NCBI RefSeq assembly: GCF_016862555.1
Contig: NZ_BONE01000004.1
Location: forward strand, 62,001 to 126,000
Reading direction: 5' to 3'
Source of the DNA: Asanoa siamensis
GTDB taxonomy: Bacteria; Actinomycetota; Actinomycetes; Mycobacteriales; Micromonosporaceae
DNA length: 64,000 nt
Positions within the stretch are counted from its first letter, which is position 1, and each line of letters starts with the position of its first letter. The notes under the pieces were generated by a model. It ran no database searches. It worked only from the letters and a program-made list of their open reading frames with translations, and was not told the origin of the DNA. Positions 55,536 through 64,000 of the stretch are shown here, piece by piece. The translations under genes and the position numbers were made by a program.

Positions 55536-56857
55536 ACGGCGTTGGCGACGGCCACCCGGGCGGGATCGGGGTCGGCCCAACTCCAGTTGGGATGGGCCCG
55601 GTTGGTCAGCAGCACCAGCACCAGCTTCTTGTCGGGGTTGACCAGCAGCGAGGTGCCGGTGAAGCCGGTGTGCCCGAACGTACGCGGGCCGGACAGCCGG
55701 CCCATGAACCACGGCTGGTCGAGCACCACGCCGAGCCCGTGGTCGGCGGTGCGCTGCGGGCGCTCGGGGTCGACGGCGGGCTTGCCCTTGTTGGCGTTGG
55801 TCAGCATCCGCGTGACGATGGCCTGCGACAGGATCCGCTTGCCGCCGACGGTGCCGCCGTTGAGCAGGAGGTGGCCGATCGCGGCGACGTCGGCGGCGGT
55901 GCCGAACACCCCCGCGGAGCCGGCGACGCCGCCCATGATGTTGGCGACGTCGTCGTGCACGGTGCCGCGCAGCAGCCCGCGCGAGGTGCGGGCGTCGGTG
56001 GCCACCAGCCGGGCGGCCTGGTCGGCCTGGCTGAGCCAGGTCAGCGGCTTGAAACCGGTGTCGCGCAGGCCGAGCGGCCCGGTCACCTCGGTTTTCAGCG
56101 CAGCGTCGAGCGTCTGCCCGGTGAGCTTCTCGACCAGGAACGCGGCGACCATCAGGCCGACGCTGGAGTAGCGGAACGTGTTGCCGGGCACCGCGCCGCT
56201 GACCAGCGGTGTCGCGAGCACCGCGGCGCGCCGCGCGGCGTCGGACGACAGCCCGGTCACCTTGGCGCCCACGGGCAGGCCGCTGGTGTGGGTCAGCAGC
56301 ATCTCGACCGTGACCGCGGCCTTGCCGGTGCCGGTGAACTCGGGCAGATAGGAGACGACCGGGGCGGCGAGGTCCACCTTGCCCTGGTCGACCTGCCTGA
56401 GCAGGAGGATCGACGTGTAGACCTTGGTGAGCGAGGCCAGATCGAAGATCGAGTCGGTGCGCATCTTCACGCGCTGTGCCGCCGGCAGCTCGACCGGGCC
56501 CGCCTTGTAGCGCAGCGCGTCGCCGACCGCGACCTGGGTGCGGACAGTGCCGTCGATGCTGACCAGCGCGACCGCGCCGGCGTAGGTCGGATGGTCGGGG
56601 TTCTCCGGGGTCGGCCGGAGATAGGTGTTCAGCGCGGTGGTCAGCCGCGTCGCGGGCGCCGGCTTGGGCGACGTCGGCGGGCCGAGGGTCGGCTGGCCCA
56701 GGCCCGCCCGGCCTCCGGTGCCGGTGAGCGGCGTGCCGACCCCTCCCGCGCCGCCGGTCTGGGTCCACTGCGTGCGCGCGGGTTCCGCACAGGCCGTGAG
56801 CGCGCCGACGGCGGCCGCGAGGCCGCCCGTGATCACCGAACGTCGGGAGACAGACAC
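55532..56857 (-). CDS. Serine hydrolase (class C beta-lactamase fold), Tat lipoprotein-type signal
   Basis: About 441 residues from a GTG at 56857; the frame extends upstream, but this start begins a twin-arginine signal (SRRSVITGGLAAAVGALTAC) with a lipobox cysteine. A Pro/Thr/Gly-rich linker follows. The hydrolase domain has FDLASLTKVYTSILLL (SxxK, Ser and Lys), FRYSSVGLMVAAFLVEKL (YxN variant YSS) and FGHTGFTGTSLLVNPDKK (HTG). Beta-lactamase/CubicO-like enzymes of this type are esterases or DD-peptidases; the catalytic Tyr-Ser pair variant leaves the activity open. Coupled to the DMT transporter gene. Confidence 0.87.
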   Translation of the reverse strand: MSVSRRSVITGGLAAAVGALTACAEPARTQWTQTGGAGGVGTPLTGTGGRAGLGQPTLGPPTSPKPAPATRLTTALNTYLRPTPENPDHPTYAGAVALVSIDGTVRTQVAVGDALRYKAGPVELPAAQRVKMRTDSIFDLASLTKVYTSILLLRQVDQGKVDLAAPVVSYLPEFTGTGKAAVTVEMLLTHTSGLPVGAKVTGLSSDAARRAAVLATPLVSGAVPGNTFRYSSVGLMVAAFLVEKLTGQTLDAALKTEVTGPLGLRDTGFKPLTWLSQADQAARLVATDARTSRGLLRGTVHDDVANIMGGVAGSAGVFGTAADVAAIGHLLLNGGTVGGKRILSQAIVTRMLTNANKGKPAVDPERPQRTADHGLGVVLDQPWFMGRLSGPRTFGHTGFTGTSLLVNPDKKLVLVLLTNRAHPNWSWADPDPARVAVANAV

Positions 56858-56900
56858 GCCGCCGATCGTCACACGGGACACCCGTGCCGGGCTACCCCGT

Positions 56901-58004
56901 TCAGGTCTCGGCTTGGGACGGCCAGGTACCGAAGAAGCGCAACGACCGGTCGCGGCCGACCAACCGGGCCGGTGCACTGAGCGCCTGCAGCCAGGACGGC
57001 GCGAGCACGCCACGGGCCAGGCTGGCGTTGGCCACGACGGCGGCCCGTAGCGCGGAGAACGCGGACACGCTCGCGGTGCGCCAGACCTCCCGGGGCGCAT
57101 GGCCGGTCTCGGGGTCGACGATCTGCCGCAACAGCTCCTCGGACGTGTCCCAGTGCCGGCGATGGTGGTTGCTCGCGGTGCTCACCGCCGCGCCACCCGG
57201 CAGGCCCACCAGCGCGGCGGGGTCGACCGGGCCGTCGCGGACGACCAGCGGCCAACCGGTGCGCGGGGCCGGGCCGGCCGTCGCGACGTCGCCGCCGATC
57301 GCGACCAGCACGCCGACGTCCAGCGACGCGGCGAGCAGCGAGGCGCAGCGGTCGACCGCGCGCGCCCGCATGGTGACCGACAGGTCGAGGGTCACGCCCT
57401 CGGGGATGGTCAGCCGCTGCTCGTCGAGGCGCACCTCTTCCCAGGTCGGCGGGCGGTAGACGGCCAACTGTCCGACCTGGACGTGCCGGGTCGGCTCGCT
57501 GGCCACCTGCCCGCCGAAGTCCGGGTCGTTGCCGAGGCTGCTGAGCATCGCGCCGACCGTCGGGTCGACGTCCCCCTCGGTCTCGCGCGCCGCCGCCAGC
57601 GCCACGGCCACCAGCTCGGCCAGCAGCGGGCTCACCTCGCCGCCGTCGCCGGCCGCGGCGAGCTCGGAGTCGGGGCGCAGCCGGCTCGCGGCCACGTCGA
57701 TCGCGGCCAGCTCGCCGCCGACCAGCTCGGCCGCGCGGTCGAGGGTGGCGGGATCGGTCACCGCGACCCGGACGGGCTCGTCCCACATCGTCCACTCCGA
57801 GCTGGCCACAGTGGACTTCCCGGCGGCGCCGGGGGTGAGCATCGGCCACTGGGTGAACGCCGGTGGTGGTGGCGGTGGGGCGGCTGGGGGCGCGGCCCCG
57901 GGCGGGGGGCCCTGCCCGGAACCGCGCGCCGGCCCCGACCCGCGGCCGGAGCTGCCAACGACACTGGCCAACAAGGCCAGCAGAGCCATTCGTACGAACA
58001 CCAT
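56901..58004 (-). CDS. ApbE-like protein with altered catalytic residues
   Basis: About 367 residues. The ATG at 58004 has GAGGGGG upstream and begins a signal peptide (MVFVRMALLALLASVV); an ATG 11 codons earlier is possible. A Pro/Gly-rich linker follows. Kept ApbE (FAD:protein FMN transferase) blocks: SRLRPDSELA, VDPTVGAMLSSLG and GGDVATAG. But the DLGGIAKGYAVDR block reads DLSVTMRARAVDRCA, losing the usual Lys, and the metal-binding ADALAT segment reads AAVVANAS, losing Asp and Thr. HxIxDP reads RQIVDPETGH. It may be inactive or re-purposed. Its location outside the membrane fits Rnf/Nqr-type flavin chemistry only if active. Confidence 0.75.
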   Translation of the reverse strand: MVFVRMALLALLASVVGSSGRGSGPARGSGQGPPPGAAPPAAPPPPPPAFTQWPMLTPGAAGKSTVASSEWTMWDEPVRVAVTDPATLDRAAELVGGELAAIDVAASRLRPDSELAAAGDGGEVSPLLAELVAVALAAARETEGDVDPTVGAMLSSLGNDPDFGGQVASEPTRHVQVGQLAVYRPPTWEEVRLDEQRLTIPEGVTLDLSVTMRARAVDRCASLLAASLDVGVLVAIGGDVATAGPAPRTGWPLVVRDGPVDPAALVGLPGGAAVSTASNHHRRHWDTSEELLRQIVDPETGHAPREVWRTASVSAFSALRAAVVANASLARGVLAPSWLQALSAPARLVGRDRSLRFFGTWPSQAET

Positions 58005-58042
58005 CGCTGCCCCCTCAGTGACGGATCTCTCAGGCATAGCGC

Positions 58043-58056
58043 GCTTTCCTGAAAGC
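58043..58056. promoter_or_regulatory. Small palindrome upstream of the ApbE-like gene
   Basis: GCTTTC-CT-GAAAGC, 6-base perfect arms, 39-52 bases upstream of the preferred start. Possible operator or transcript hairpin. Confidence 0.3.
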
Positions 58057-58085
58057 TCCCTGAGAGAGCCCTGAACGGGTGGGGC

Positions 58086-58886
<801 letters not shown>

Positions 58887-58948
58887 GCGGTCATCAAATC
58901 ACGCAGGCCGCGGGCCGCGCGGCGCGCCCCGCGGCCCGGCGACCGGGG

Positions 58949-59920
58949 TCACCCGCCGATGAGGGCCTCGGCGGCGAGCGTCAGATGCGCGACCGAGAGG
59001 TCCGGGTCGCGCGGCGGGACGAAGACCACCGCGTCGGCGCCGGCCGCCGTCAGCCGGTGCAGCGCGGCACCGCAGGTCTGCGCGTCACCGACGATCGCGT
59101 ACCGGTCGACGATCTCGTCGGGAAGCGCGGCCGCGAGCTTCTCGAGGTCGCCGCCGGCGTCGGAAACCAGGCCGGCCAGGGTCTCCGCGTCGGCCGGGTC
59201 GGACGGCTGCACCGGCGCGCTGAACTGCGCCGCCAACTCGGTGCGGGCGCTGCGGGCCGCGTCGTCGAAGTCGAGGTGCGCGTAGACGGTCACCCGGTGC
59301 GGGTCGGTGCGGCCGGCCTCGGCCCGCCCCTCCTCGATCCGTTCGCGCGCCCAGGCGATGTAGGCGGGTGCGGCGCCCTCGGCCAGGATCGTGCCGTCGG
59401 CGACCCGCCCGGCCAGCCGCAGCGACTTCTCGTTGCGCACGCCGGCCGAGATCAGTGGCGGCTCCGCGGGTGGGAAGGCCAGCGTGACGTCGTCGAGGTC
59501 GACGTGCCGGCCGTGCCTGGTCACCGTCTCGCCGTGCAGCAGCGCGCGGACGGCGGCGATGCTCTCCTCCAGCACCGCGAGCGGCGACGGGTGGTGCGCG
59601 CCGACCTGGCGGACCCAGGCGGGCACGCCGTGCCCGAAGCCCGGCAGGATGCGGCCCGGGAACAGGCGGGTCAGGTTGGACAGCTCCATCGCGGCGAGCG
59701 CCGGGTTGCGGAACGCGGCCGGAAGGATGCCGATGCCGATCTTCAGCGACTCGGTGCTGGCGGCGGCCACCGCGGCCGCGGAGATCGCGCCGGTGAAGAA
59801 GCAGTCCTCGACCACCCACAGCTCGTCGTAGCCGAGCCGCTCGGCCAGTTGCGCGTAGGCGGGCAGGTTCTCCGGCGGGCTGTCACAGCGGAACATGACA
59901 CCGATCGGTGGATTGTCCAT
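58949..59920 (-). CDS. Luciferase-like (MER/F420-type) oxidoreductase
   Basis: 323 residues, luciferase-fold TIM barrel. YAQLAERLGYDELWVVEDCF, LKIGIGILPAAFRNPALAAM, LFPGRILPGFGHGVPAWVRQ, PLISAGVRNEKSLRLAGRVA. It fits F420-dependent 5,10-methylenetetrahydromethanopterin-reductase-like enzymes of actinobacteria. Substrate unknown. Divergent from the ribokinase-family gene with a 39-base gap. Confidence 0.82.
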   Translation of the reverse strand: MDNPPIGVMFRCDSPPENLPAYAQLAERLGYDELWVVEDCFFTGAISAAAVAAASTESLKIGIGILPAAFRNPALAAMELSNLTRLFPGRILPGFGHGVPAWVRQVGAHHPSPLAVLEESIAAVRALLHGETVTRHGRHVDLDDVTLAFPPAEPPLISAGVRNEKSLRLAGRVADGTILAEGAAPAYIAWARERIEEGRAEAGRTDPHRVTVYAHLDFDDAARSARTELAAQFSAPVQPSDPADAETLAGLVSDAGGDLEKLAAALPDEIVDRYAIVGDAQTCGAALHRLTAAGADAVVFVPPRDPDLSVAHLTLAAEALIGG

Positions 59921-59959
59921 GGGGAGCAGCCTGCCAGACGGCCCCTACAATCGCCGACT

Positions 59960-60871
59960 ATGGATCGCGCCCGGGTGGTCGTCGTCGGAAGCGCCAACAT
60001 GGATCTGGTCGCCAGGTCGGGCGTGCTGCCACAGCCGGGTGAGACCGTGCTCGGCGGCGAGTTCGCCATGATCCCCGGCGGCAAGGGCGCCAACCAGGCG
60101 ATCGCCGCGGCCCGCGCGGGCGCCGCGACCCGGTTGCTGGGCGCGATCGGCTCCGACGCGTTCGGCGTGACCCTCAAGGCGCGGATCGACGCTGCCGGCG
60201 TCGACACCGCACTGGTACGGGTGGTCTACGGCGCGTCCGGCGTCGCCCTGATCACCGTCGACGACGCCGGCGAGAACACCATCGTCGTCGCGCCGGGCGC
60301 CAACGCCGCCTTCACCGACCTCACCGAGCCCGAGCGCGCCGCGATCGCCGACGCCGACGTGCTGGTCGCCCAGCTCGAGATCCCGGTGGAGACGGTCACC
60401 GCGGCGGCCCGGGCGGCCCGCGCCGCCGGCACCCGGGTGGTGCTCAACGCGGCACCGGCCCGCTCGCTGCCGGCCGACCTGCTCGACGCCGTCGACCTGC
60501 TGGTCGTCAACGAGACCGAGGCCGACGCGATCACGGGGGAGCGCCGGCCCGAGCCGCTGCTCGCGGTGGTGCCTCGGGCCGTCGTCACGTTAGGCCCGGC
60601 GGGCGCCTGGTACGTCGACCGCGACGGCGCGTCGGCCCAGGTGCCCGGCGTGCGGGTGGACACCGTGGACTCGACCGCGGCCGGCGACGCGTTCACCGGT
60701 GCGCTCGCGGTGGCCTGGGCCGAGGGCCGCGAGATCGTCGACGCGGTCGGCTGGGCCTGCGCCGCCGGCGCCGCCTGCGCCCGCACGCTCGGCGCCTCGA
60801 CCGCCCTGCCGCGGCGGGCCGAGATCGACGAGCTGTGGTCGGTCAGCCGAGGTCCTGGCCGCGCTTCGTGA
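59960..60871 (+). CDS. PfkB/ribokinase-family carbohydrate kinase
   Basis: 303 residues from the ATG at 59960. PfkB signature regions: VVVGSANMDLVARSGVLPQP, GGEFAMIPGGKGANQAIAAA (signature 1), LLVVNETEADAITG (ribokinase NETE motif) and TVDSTAAGDAFTGALAVAWA with the catalytic Asp in the DTAGDAF-like motif (here STAAGDAF). Probably ribokinase: phosphorylates D-ribose with ATP at O5. No ribose transporter nearby. The 3' end overlaps the convergent coiled-coil gene by 29 bases. Confidence 0.9.
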   Translation: MDRARVVVVGSANMDLVARSGVLPQPGETVLGGEFAMIPGGKGANQAIAAARAGAATRLLGAIGSDAFGVTLKARIDAAGVDTALVRVVYGASGVALITVDDAGENTIVVAPGANAAFTDLTEPERAAIADADVLVAQLEIPVETVTAAARAARAAGTRVVLNAAPARSLPADLLDAVDLLVVNETEADAITGERRPEPLLAVVPRAVVTLGPAGAWYVDRDGASAQVPGVRVDTVDSTAAGDAFTGALAVAWAEGREIVDAVGWACAAGAACARTLGASTALPRRAEIDELWSVSRGPGRAS

Positions 60872-61532
60872 GCATCCGCAGGCCCGGGATGCCCTTCACG
60901 GCCAGCCGCAGGTCACGGGTGACCTCGAGCAGCTCGTGGATGTCGGGGCCGACCCGGTCCAGCGTCGCCAGGATCGGCAGGATGTCCTCGTCCATGTGCT
61001 TCGTGAATCGGGGCAGCTCGTCGATCAGCTTGATGGCCGCGTCGACCTCCTCGTCGGAGAGCTGCTCGACGAAGCGGTGGGCCATCGGCGCGCCCCGGCG
61101 CAACGCGGGGGCGTAGACGCCGAGCAGCTCGTCGGCCGTACCGGCGGTGGTCTCGGCCTTGTCGACGACGGCGTTGGCCTTGACCGTCACGGTCTCGGCC
61201 TCCTCGACCAGGATCCGCGTCGCGGTGACCACCCGGGTCACCTGCTCGACCTGCGTCGTCGCGGCGGCGCTGAGCGCGCGGGTGCGCTCGAGCACCGCCT
61301 CCGCGTCGGTCACGGCGGCGTCGACGCCGTCGATCAGCACACCGGCCCGGTCGGCCAGCGCGTCGAGCCGTTCGAGGAACGCCTCCGCCCGGTCGGCGAT
61401 GCCACCGACGCGCTTGACCAGCGCCTCGATGTCGTCGATCACGCGCAGGGCACGGGCCGGGACGGTGACCGCGGCACGGGTCAGGCCGATCACGTCGCTC
61501 GGGGTCGGGATGGGCAGCGCCATGCCGACCAT
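60843..61532 (-). CDS. Coiled-coil protein of unknown function
   Basis: About 229 residues; starts at 61538 (GTG), 61532 (ATG) and 61523 (ATG) are all possible. A helical protein with heptad spacing through DRAEAFLERLDALADRAGVL, EAVLERTRALSAAATTQVEQ and VVTATRILVEEAETVTVKAN, then a conserved-looking C-terminal region ELPRFTKHMDEDILPILATL, GPDIHELLEVTRDLRLAVKG. It resembles actinobacterial 'ribulose 1,5-bisphosphate carboxylase large subunit'-misannotated coiled-coil proteins; function unknown. No signal peptide, so cytoplasmic. Confidence 0.7.
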   Translation of the reverse strand: MVGMALPIPTPSDVIGLTRAAVTVPARALRVIDDIEALVKRVGGIADRAEAFLERLDALADRAGVLIDGVDAAVTDAEAVLERTRALSAAATTQVEQVTRVVTATRILVEEAETVTVKANAVVDKAETTAGTADELLGVYAPALRRGAPMAHRFVEQLSDEEVDAAIKLIDELPRFTKHMDEDILPILATLDRVGPDIHELLEVTRDLRLAVKGIPGLRMLTKRGQDLG

Positions 61533-61560
61533 TGTCACCCGGCCGGGCCAGCCCGGCGGG

Positions 61561-63183
61561 TCAGGCCAGGTTCGACGAGCGGGGGTACGCGTCGGCCGGG
61601 TCGGTCAGCACGTTGACCAGGTAGGGAACGCCGGCCGCGAAGGCCCGCTCCAGCGCACCGCCGAGGTCGGCCGCCTTGCTGACCGTCTCGCCCGCGCCGC
61701 CGAGCGCCCGGACGACCTCGTCGTAGCGCAGCCCGGGCTGCAGGTCGGCGGCCACGTCGTAGCCGTACATCGCCTGCATGGGGTGCTTCTCCAGGCCCCA
61801 GATGCCGTTGTTGCCGACGACCATCACCACCGGCAGGCCCTGGCGGACCAGCGACTCGGCGTCCATCAGGGAGAAACCGGCGGCGCCGTCGCCCATCAGC
61901 ACGCAGATCTGCCGGTCGGGGTAGGTCACCCGGGCACCCATCGCGTAGCCCATCCCGGTGCCCAGGCAGCCGTACGGGCCCGGGTCGAGCCAGGTGCCGG
62001 GCTGCGCGGGCTCGAGGTAGCGGCCCGCGTACGAGACGAAGTCGCCGCCGTCGCCGATGGTCACCGCGTCGGGCGCGAGGACGCGGCGCAGCTCGCCGTA
62101 GATCCGGGCCGGCTTGATGGGGTCGGTGTCGGCCGCCATCTCCTCGGCGTCGCGCGCCTTGCCGGCGTCCTCCGCGGTGCGCAGGCCGGCGATCCAGTCC
62201 TCGTGGTCGGCCCGGGTGCCCGTGTAGTCGGCCAGCGCGGAGAGGATCAGCCGCAGGTCGCCGGCGGGGGAGACGGTCGGGGTCACGTGGGTGGCGCGCT
62301 GGCTCGGCGCGTCGACGATGTGCACGACCTGCGCCGAGCCGAAGTCGCCGAAGCCCAGGCGGAAGTCGAGCGGGGTGCCGATCACCACGACCACGTCGGC
62401 GCCCTTGAGCGCGGCCCGGCGGGCCTTGGCGAAGGCGAGCGGGTGGGTCGGCGGCAAAGCGCCACGACCCATGCCATTGGCGATCACGGGTACGCGCAGC
62501 GTCTCGGCCGCCTCCCGCAGCGCGGCGACGGCGTCGGCCGCGTAGACGTCGGAGCCCGCGATGATGACCGGGTGCTGGGCCTCGGCGATGAGCTGCGCGG
62601 CCCGGGCGACGTCGGCCGGGTCCGGCTCGACCACCGGGACGTCGGGCGCACCGGGCGCGTCGGCCTCGCCGTGCGAGAAGACGATCTCGAGGGGCAGGTC
62701 GAGGAAGACGGGGCCGCGGTGCGGGGTCAGCGCCGCGCCCAGCGCCGTGCGGACCGCGCCGGGGATCTCGTCGGTGGCGAACACGGTCGCCGCGTGCTTG
62801 GTCACCGGGGCGACCAGCGGCACGTGGTCGAGCTCCTGGAGGCTGCCGGCACCCCAGCGCATGGCCGGCGCCCGGCCGCCGATCACCATCACCGGTGAGG
62901 CGTTGAACAGGGCGCTGGTCAGGCCGGAGATGCCGTTGGTGACACCCGGGCCGGCGGTGAGCACCGCGAGCCCCGGGCGGCGGCGCAGCTTGGCGACGGC
63001 CTCGGCGGCGAAGACGGCGGACTGCTCGTGCCGGACGTCGTAGATGGGGAAACCGGTCTTGTGCGCCGCGTCGTAGAGCGGGAACACGTGGCCACCGGAG
63101 AGCGTGAACATCTCCTGGACGCCGGCCGCGCGCAGTGCCGCGAGGGCCAGCTCGCCGCCGTGACCCTCGATCCGCTCGCTCAT
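61561..63183 (-). CDS. Acetolactate synthase-type ThDP enzyme (IlvG-like)
   Basis: 540 residues from the ATG at 63183. The ThDP-binding N-terminal Pyr domain has the catalytic Glu in VRHEQSAVFAAEAVAKLRRR and LTAGPGVTNGISGL; RAPAMRWGAGSLQELDHVPL; a central domain; and the PP domain GDGGDFVSYAGRYLEPAQPG with ICVLMGDGAAGFSLMDAESL then VRQGLPVVMVVGNNGIWGLE. It resembles the mycobacterial IlvG-like catalytic paralogues of unsettled function rather than the main IlvB; no regulatory subunit gene is adjacent. Acetolactate synthesis or another 2-ketoacid carboligation is possible. Confidence 0.87.
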   Translation of the reverse strand: MSERIEGHGGELALAALRAAGVQEMFTLSGGHVFPLYDAAHKTGFPIYDVRHEQSAVFAAEAVAKLRRRPGLAVLTAGPGVTNGISGLTSALFNASPVMVIGGRAPAMRWGAGSLQELDHVPLVAPVTKHAATVFATDEIPGAVRTALGAALTPHRGPVFLDLPLEIVFSHGEADAPGAPDVPVVEPDPADVARAAQLIAEAQHPVIIAGSDVYAADAVAALREAAETLRVPVIANGMGRGALPPTHPLAFAKARRAALKGADVVVVIGTPLDFRLGFGDFGSAQVVHIVDAPSQRATHVTPTVSPAGDLRLILSALADYTGTRADHEDWIAGLRTAEDAGKARDAEEMAADTDPIKPARIYGELRRVLAPDAVTIGDGGDFVSYAGRYLEPAQPGTWLDPGPYGCLGTGMGYAMGARVTYPDRQICVLMGDGAAGFSLMDAESLVRQGLPVVMVVGNNGIWGLEKHPMQAMYGYDVAADLQPGLRYDEVVRALGGAGETVSKAADLGGALERAFAAGVPYLVNVLTDPADAYPRSSNLA

Positions 63184-63250
63184 CGCCACTCCCGTCGCTC
63201 GGTTCGCTCTGAGCACCTTACCGGTGGGTAGCGAAGAACGTGAGAATGAC

Positions 63251-64000
63251 TCACCTCAGTTCGCCGAGCCAGCGCCGGATGCCGTCGATGATGTCGGTGT
63301 ACGAGTCGCCGGTAGCGTAGTGGAAGGCCACCACGGCCGCGACGACGGGCAGCGCCACCAGCAGCAGGAGGCTGAACAGGGCCCGCAGGAACCGGCCGAA
63401 GCCGCCGCTGCGGCGGGGTCGCGGTGCCGGCTTCGGGGCGTCCCAGACCGGCGGCCGGTCGTCGCGGCGGACCCGGGCGGGTGCCGGCTCGGGGTAGGGG
63501 TAAACGCGTGGCTCGTCGTGGCCCGACAGCGCCCGCAGGTCGGCGACCAGCGCGGGCTCGGCCAGGGTGTCCCGGCCGAAGCGGGACGGGCGGCTGGCGT
63601 TCCGGGCCGGCCGGGTGGGCACGGCCGCGCGACCCGGCGGGAACGACGGGACAGGCTCGGGCTTGGCCTTGGCGGGGGTCGCGGTGCGGGCGCCGTTCGC
63701 CGCGACCGCGACGGGCGCGCTGGCGATCACCGGCCGGGCCGGGGTGCGGTCCGGGTCGGGAGCGGAGCCGCCGTCACCGGGCTTGTCCGCCTTGCCAGGC
63801 TGGTCGAGATCGCCGGGCTTGGGGGGCTTGTCGGGCGGCGCGGCCTGGCTCCCGGCGGGCGGCGCGGGTGAGACGGGCGCGATCGCCGCCAGCGCGCCGT
63901 TGGCCGGCTCGACGATCTTCGGGAACTCGCCGGTCACGGGTACGGCCGCCGGGGCGCTCGCCAGCACCGCCGTGGCGGCCAGCACGGCACCCTCCGCCAC
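63251..64000 (-). CDS. Proline-rich membrane protein, C-terminal part (truncated by window edge)
   Basis: 249 codons visible; the frame is open at the window edge, so the N-terminus is missing or starts just outside. Ala/Pro-rich and charged low-complexity region (PPDKPPKPGDLDQPGKADKP), then FGRFLRALFSLLLLVALPVVAAVVAFHYA, an Arg-capped membrane helix near the C-terminus, and a short outer tail (IIDGIRRWLGELR). The layout suggests a cytoplasmic disordered region tethered to the membrane. I cannot assign a family. A GTGAG-AATGA-CTCAC dyad (63240-63254) overlaps its stop codon. Confidence 0.65.
   Translation of the reverse strand: MAEGAVLAATAVLASAPAAVPVTGEFPKIVEPANGALAAIAPVSPAPPAGSQAAPPDKPPKPGDLDQPGKADKPGDGGSAPDPDRTPARPVIASAPVAVAANGARTATPAKAKPEPVPSFPPGRAAVPTRPARNASRPSRFGRDTLAEPALVADLRALSGHDEPRVYPYPEPAPARVRRDDRPPVWDAPKPAPRPRRSGGFGRFLRALFSLLLLVALPVVAAVVAFHYATGDSYTDIIDGIRRWLGELR

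Noticed and set aside
54672-56768. A 698-codon minus-strand frame running through the DMT transporter and the serine-hydrolase gene
   Set aside because: Its first two-thirds are the wrong frame of the serine hydrolase (arginine-rich, no fold). Only the part from 55535 down is real, as the DMT transporter.
63240-63254. GTGAG-AATGA-CTCAC dyad as a terminator or operator
   Set aside because: The stem has only five pairs, no T-run follows, and it overlaps the stop codon of the edge gene; too weak to call.

Overview
The window is very GC-rich, densely coded and rich in GTG starts and ATGA/GTGA gene overlaps. Together with the gene families (Scy/FilP-type coiled-coil protein, 180-kDa NAD-glutamate dehydrogenase, F420-type luciferase-fold oxidoreductases, IcmA, Ccr, HelR, MmyB-type regulators), this points to the chromosome of a filamentous actinobacterium, most plausibly Micromonosporaceae. 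I see no tRNA, rRNA, CRISPR array, transposase or phage gene.

1-20.8 kb is a conserved-looking metabolic core. It holds a polar-growth coiled-coil protein (cut by the window edge), crotonyl-CoA carboxylase/reductase, a luciferase-like oxidoreductase, methylmalonyl-CoA epimerase, acetyl-CoA acetyltransferase translationally coupled to the G-protein chaperone MeaB, and the isobutyryl-CoA mutase large subunit. These route butyryl-, crotonyl-, ethylmalonyl- and methylmalonyl-CoA. Inserted around the mutase gene is a co-oriented array of three giant FtsX/MacB-type permeases and three ABC ATPases. Two of the ATPases have a degenerate signature motif and an unusual C-terminal extension. An Asp23-family protein and a thioredoxin-TPR protein flank the array.

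20.8-37.5 kb is accessory. It holds an arginase-fold protein with a 400-residue repetitive tail, a DUF4231-like membrane protein, a DedA protein, a rifampin monooxygenase preceded by a rifamycin-associated-element-like palindrome, two HTH regulators (one apparently leaderless), a medium-chain dehydrogenase, AraC, a DHFR-like reductase, an SDR, an alpha/beta hydrolase, and a HelD/HelR-type RNA polymerase motor divergent from a TetR gene. Two patches (about 30.5-31.36 kb and 36.5-36.95 kb) look decayed; the second carries a fragment of a hydrolase paralogue.

37.5-53 kb holds a GC-rich tandem repeat, a lipoprotein penicillin-binding protein, the large NAD-glutamate dehydrogenase, an XRE-cupin regulator divergent from a methyltransferase, a copper P-type ATPase behind two CsoR-like boxes, a GNAT protein, a ROK regulator divergent from a GH3 hexosaminidase, and a TetR gene behind two palindromes.

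53-64 kb holds an ABC-2 exporter, a DMT-family permease coupled to a Tat-type serine hydrolase, a degenerate ApbE-like protein, an ABC ATPase, another luciferase-like oxidoreductase, a ribokinase-family kinase, a coiled-coil protein, an acetolactate-synthase-type enzyme and a truncated proline-rich membrane protein.
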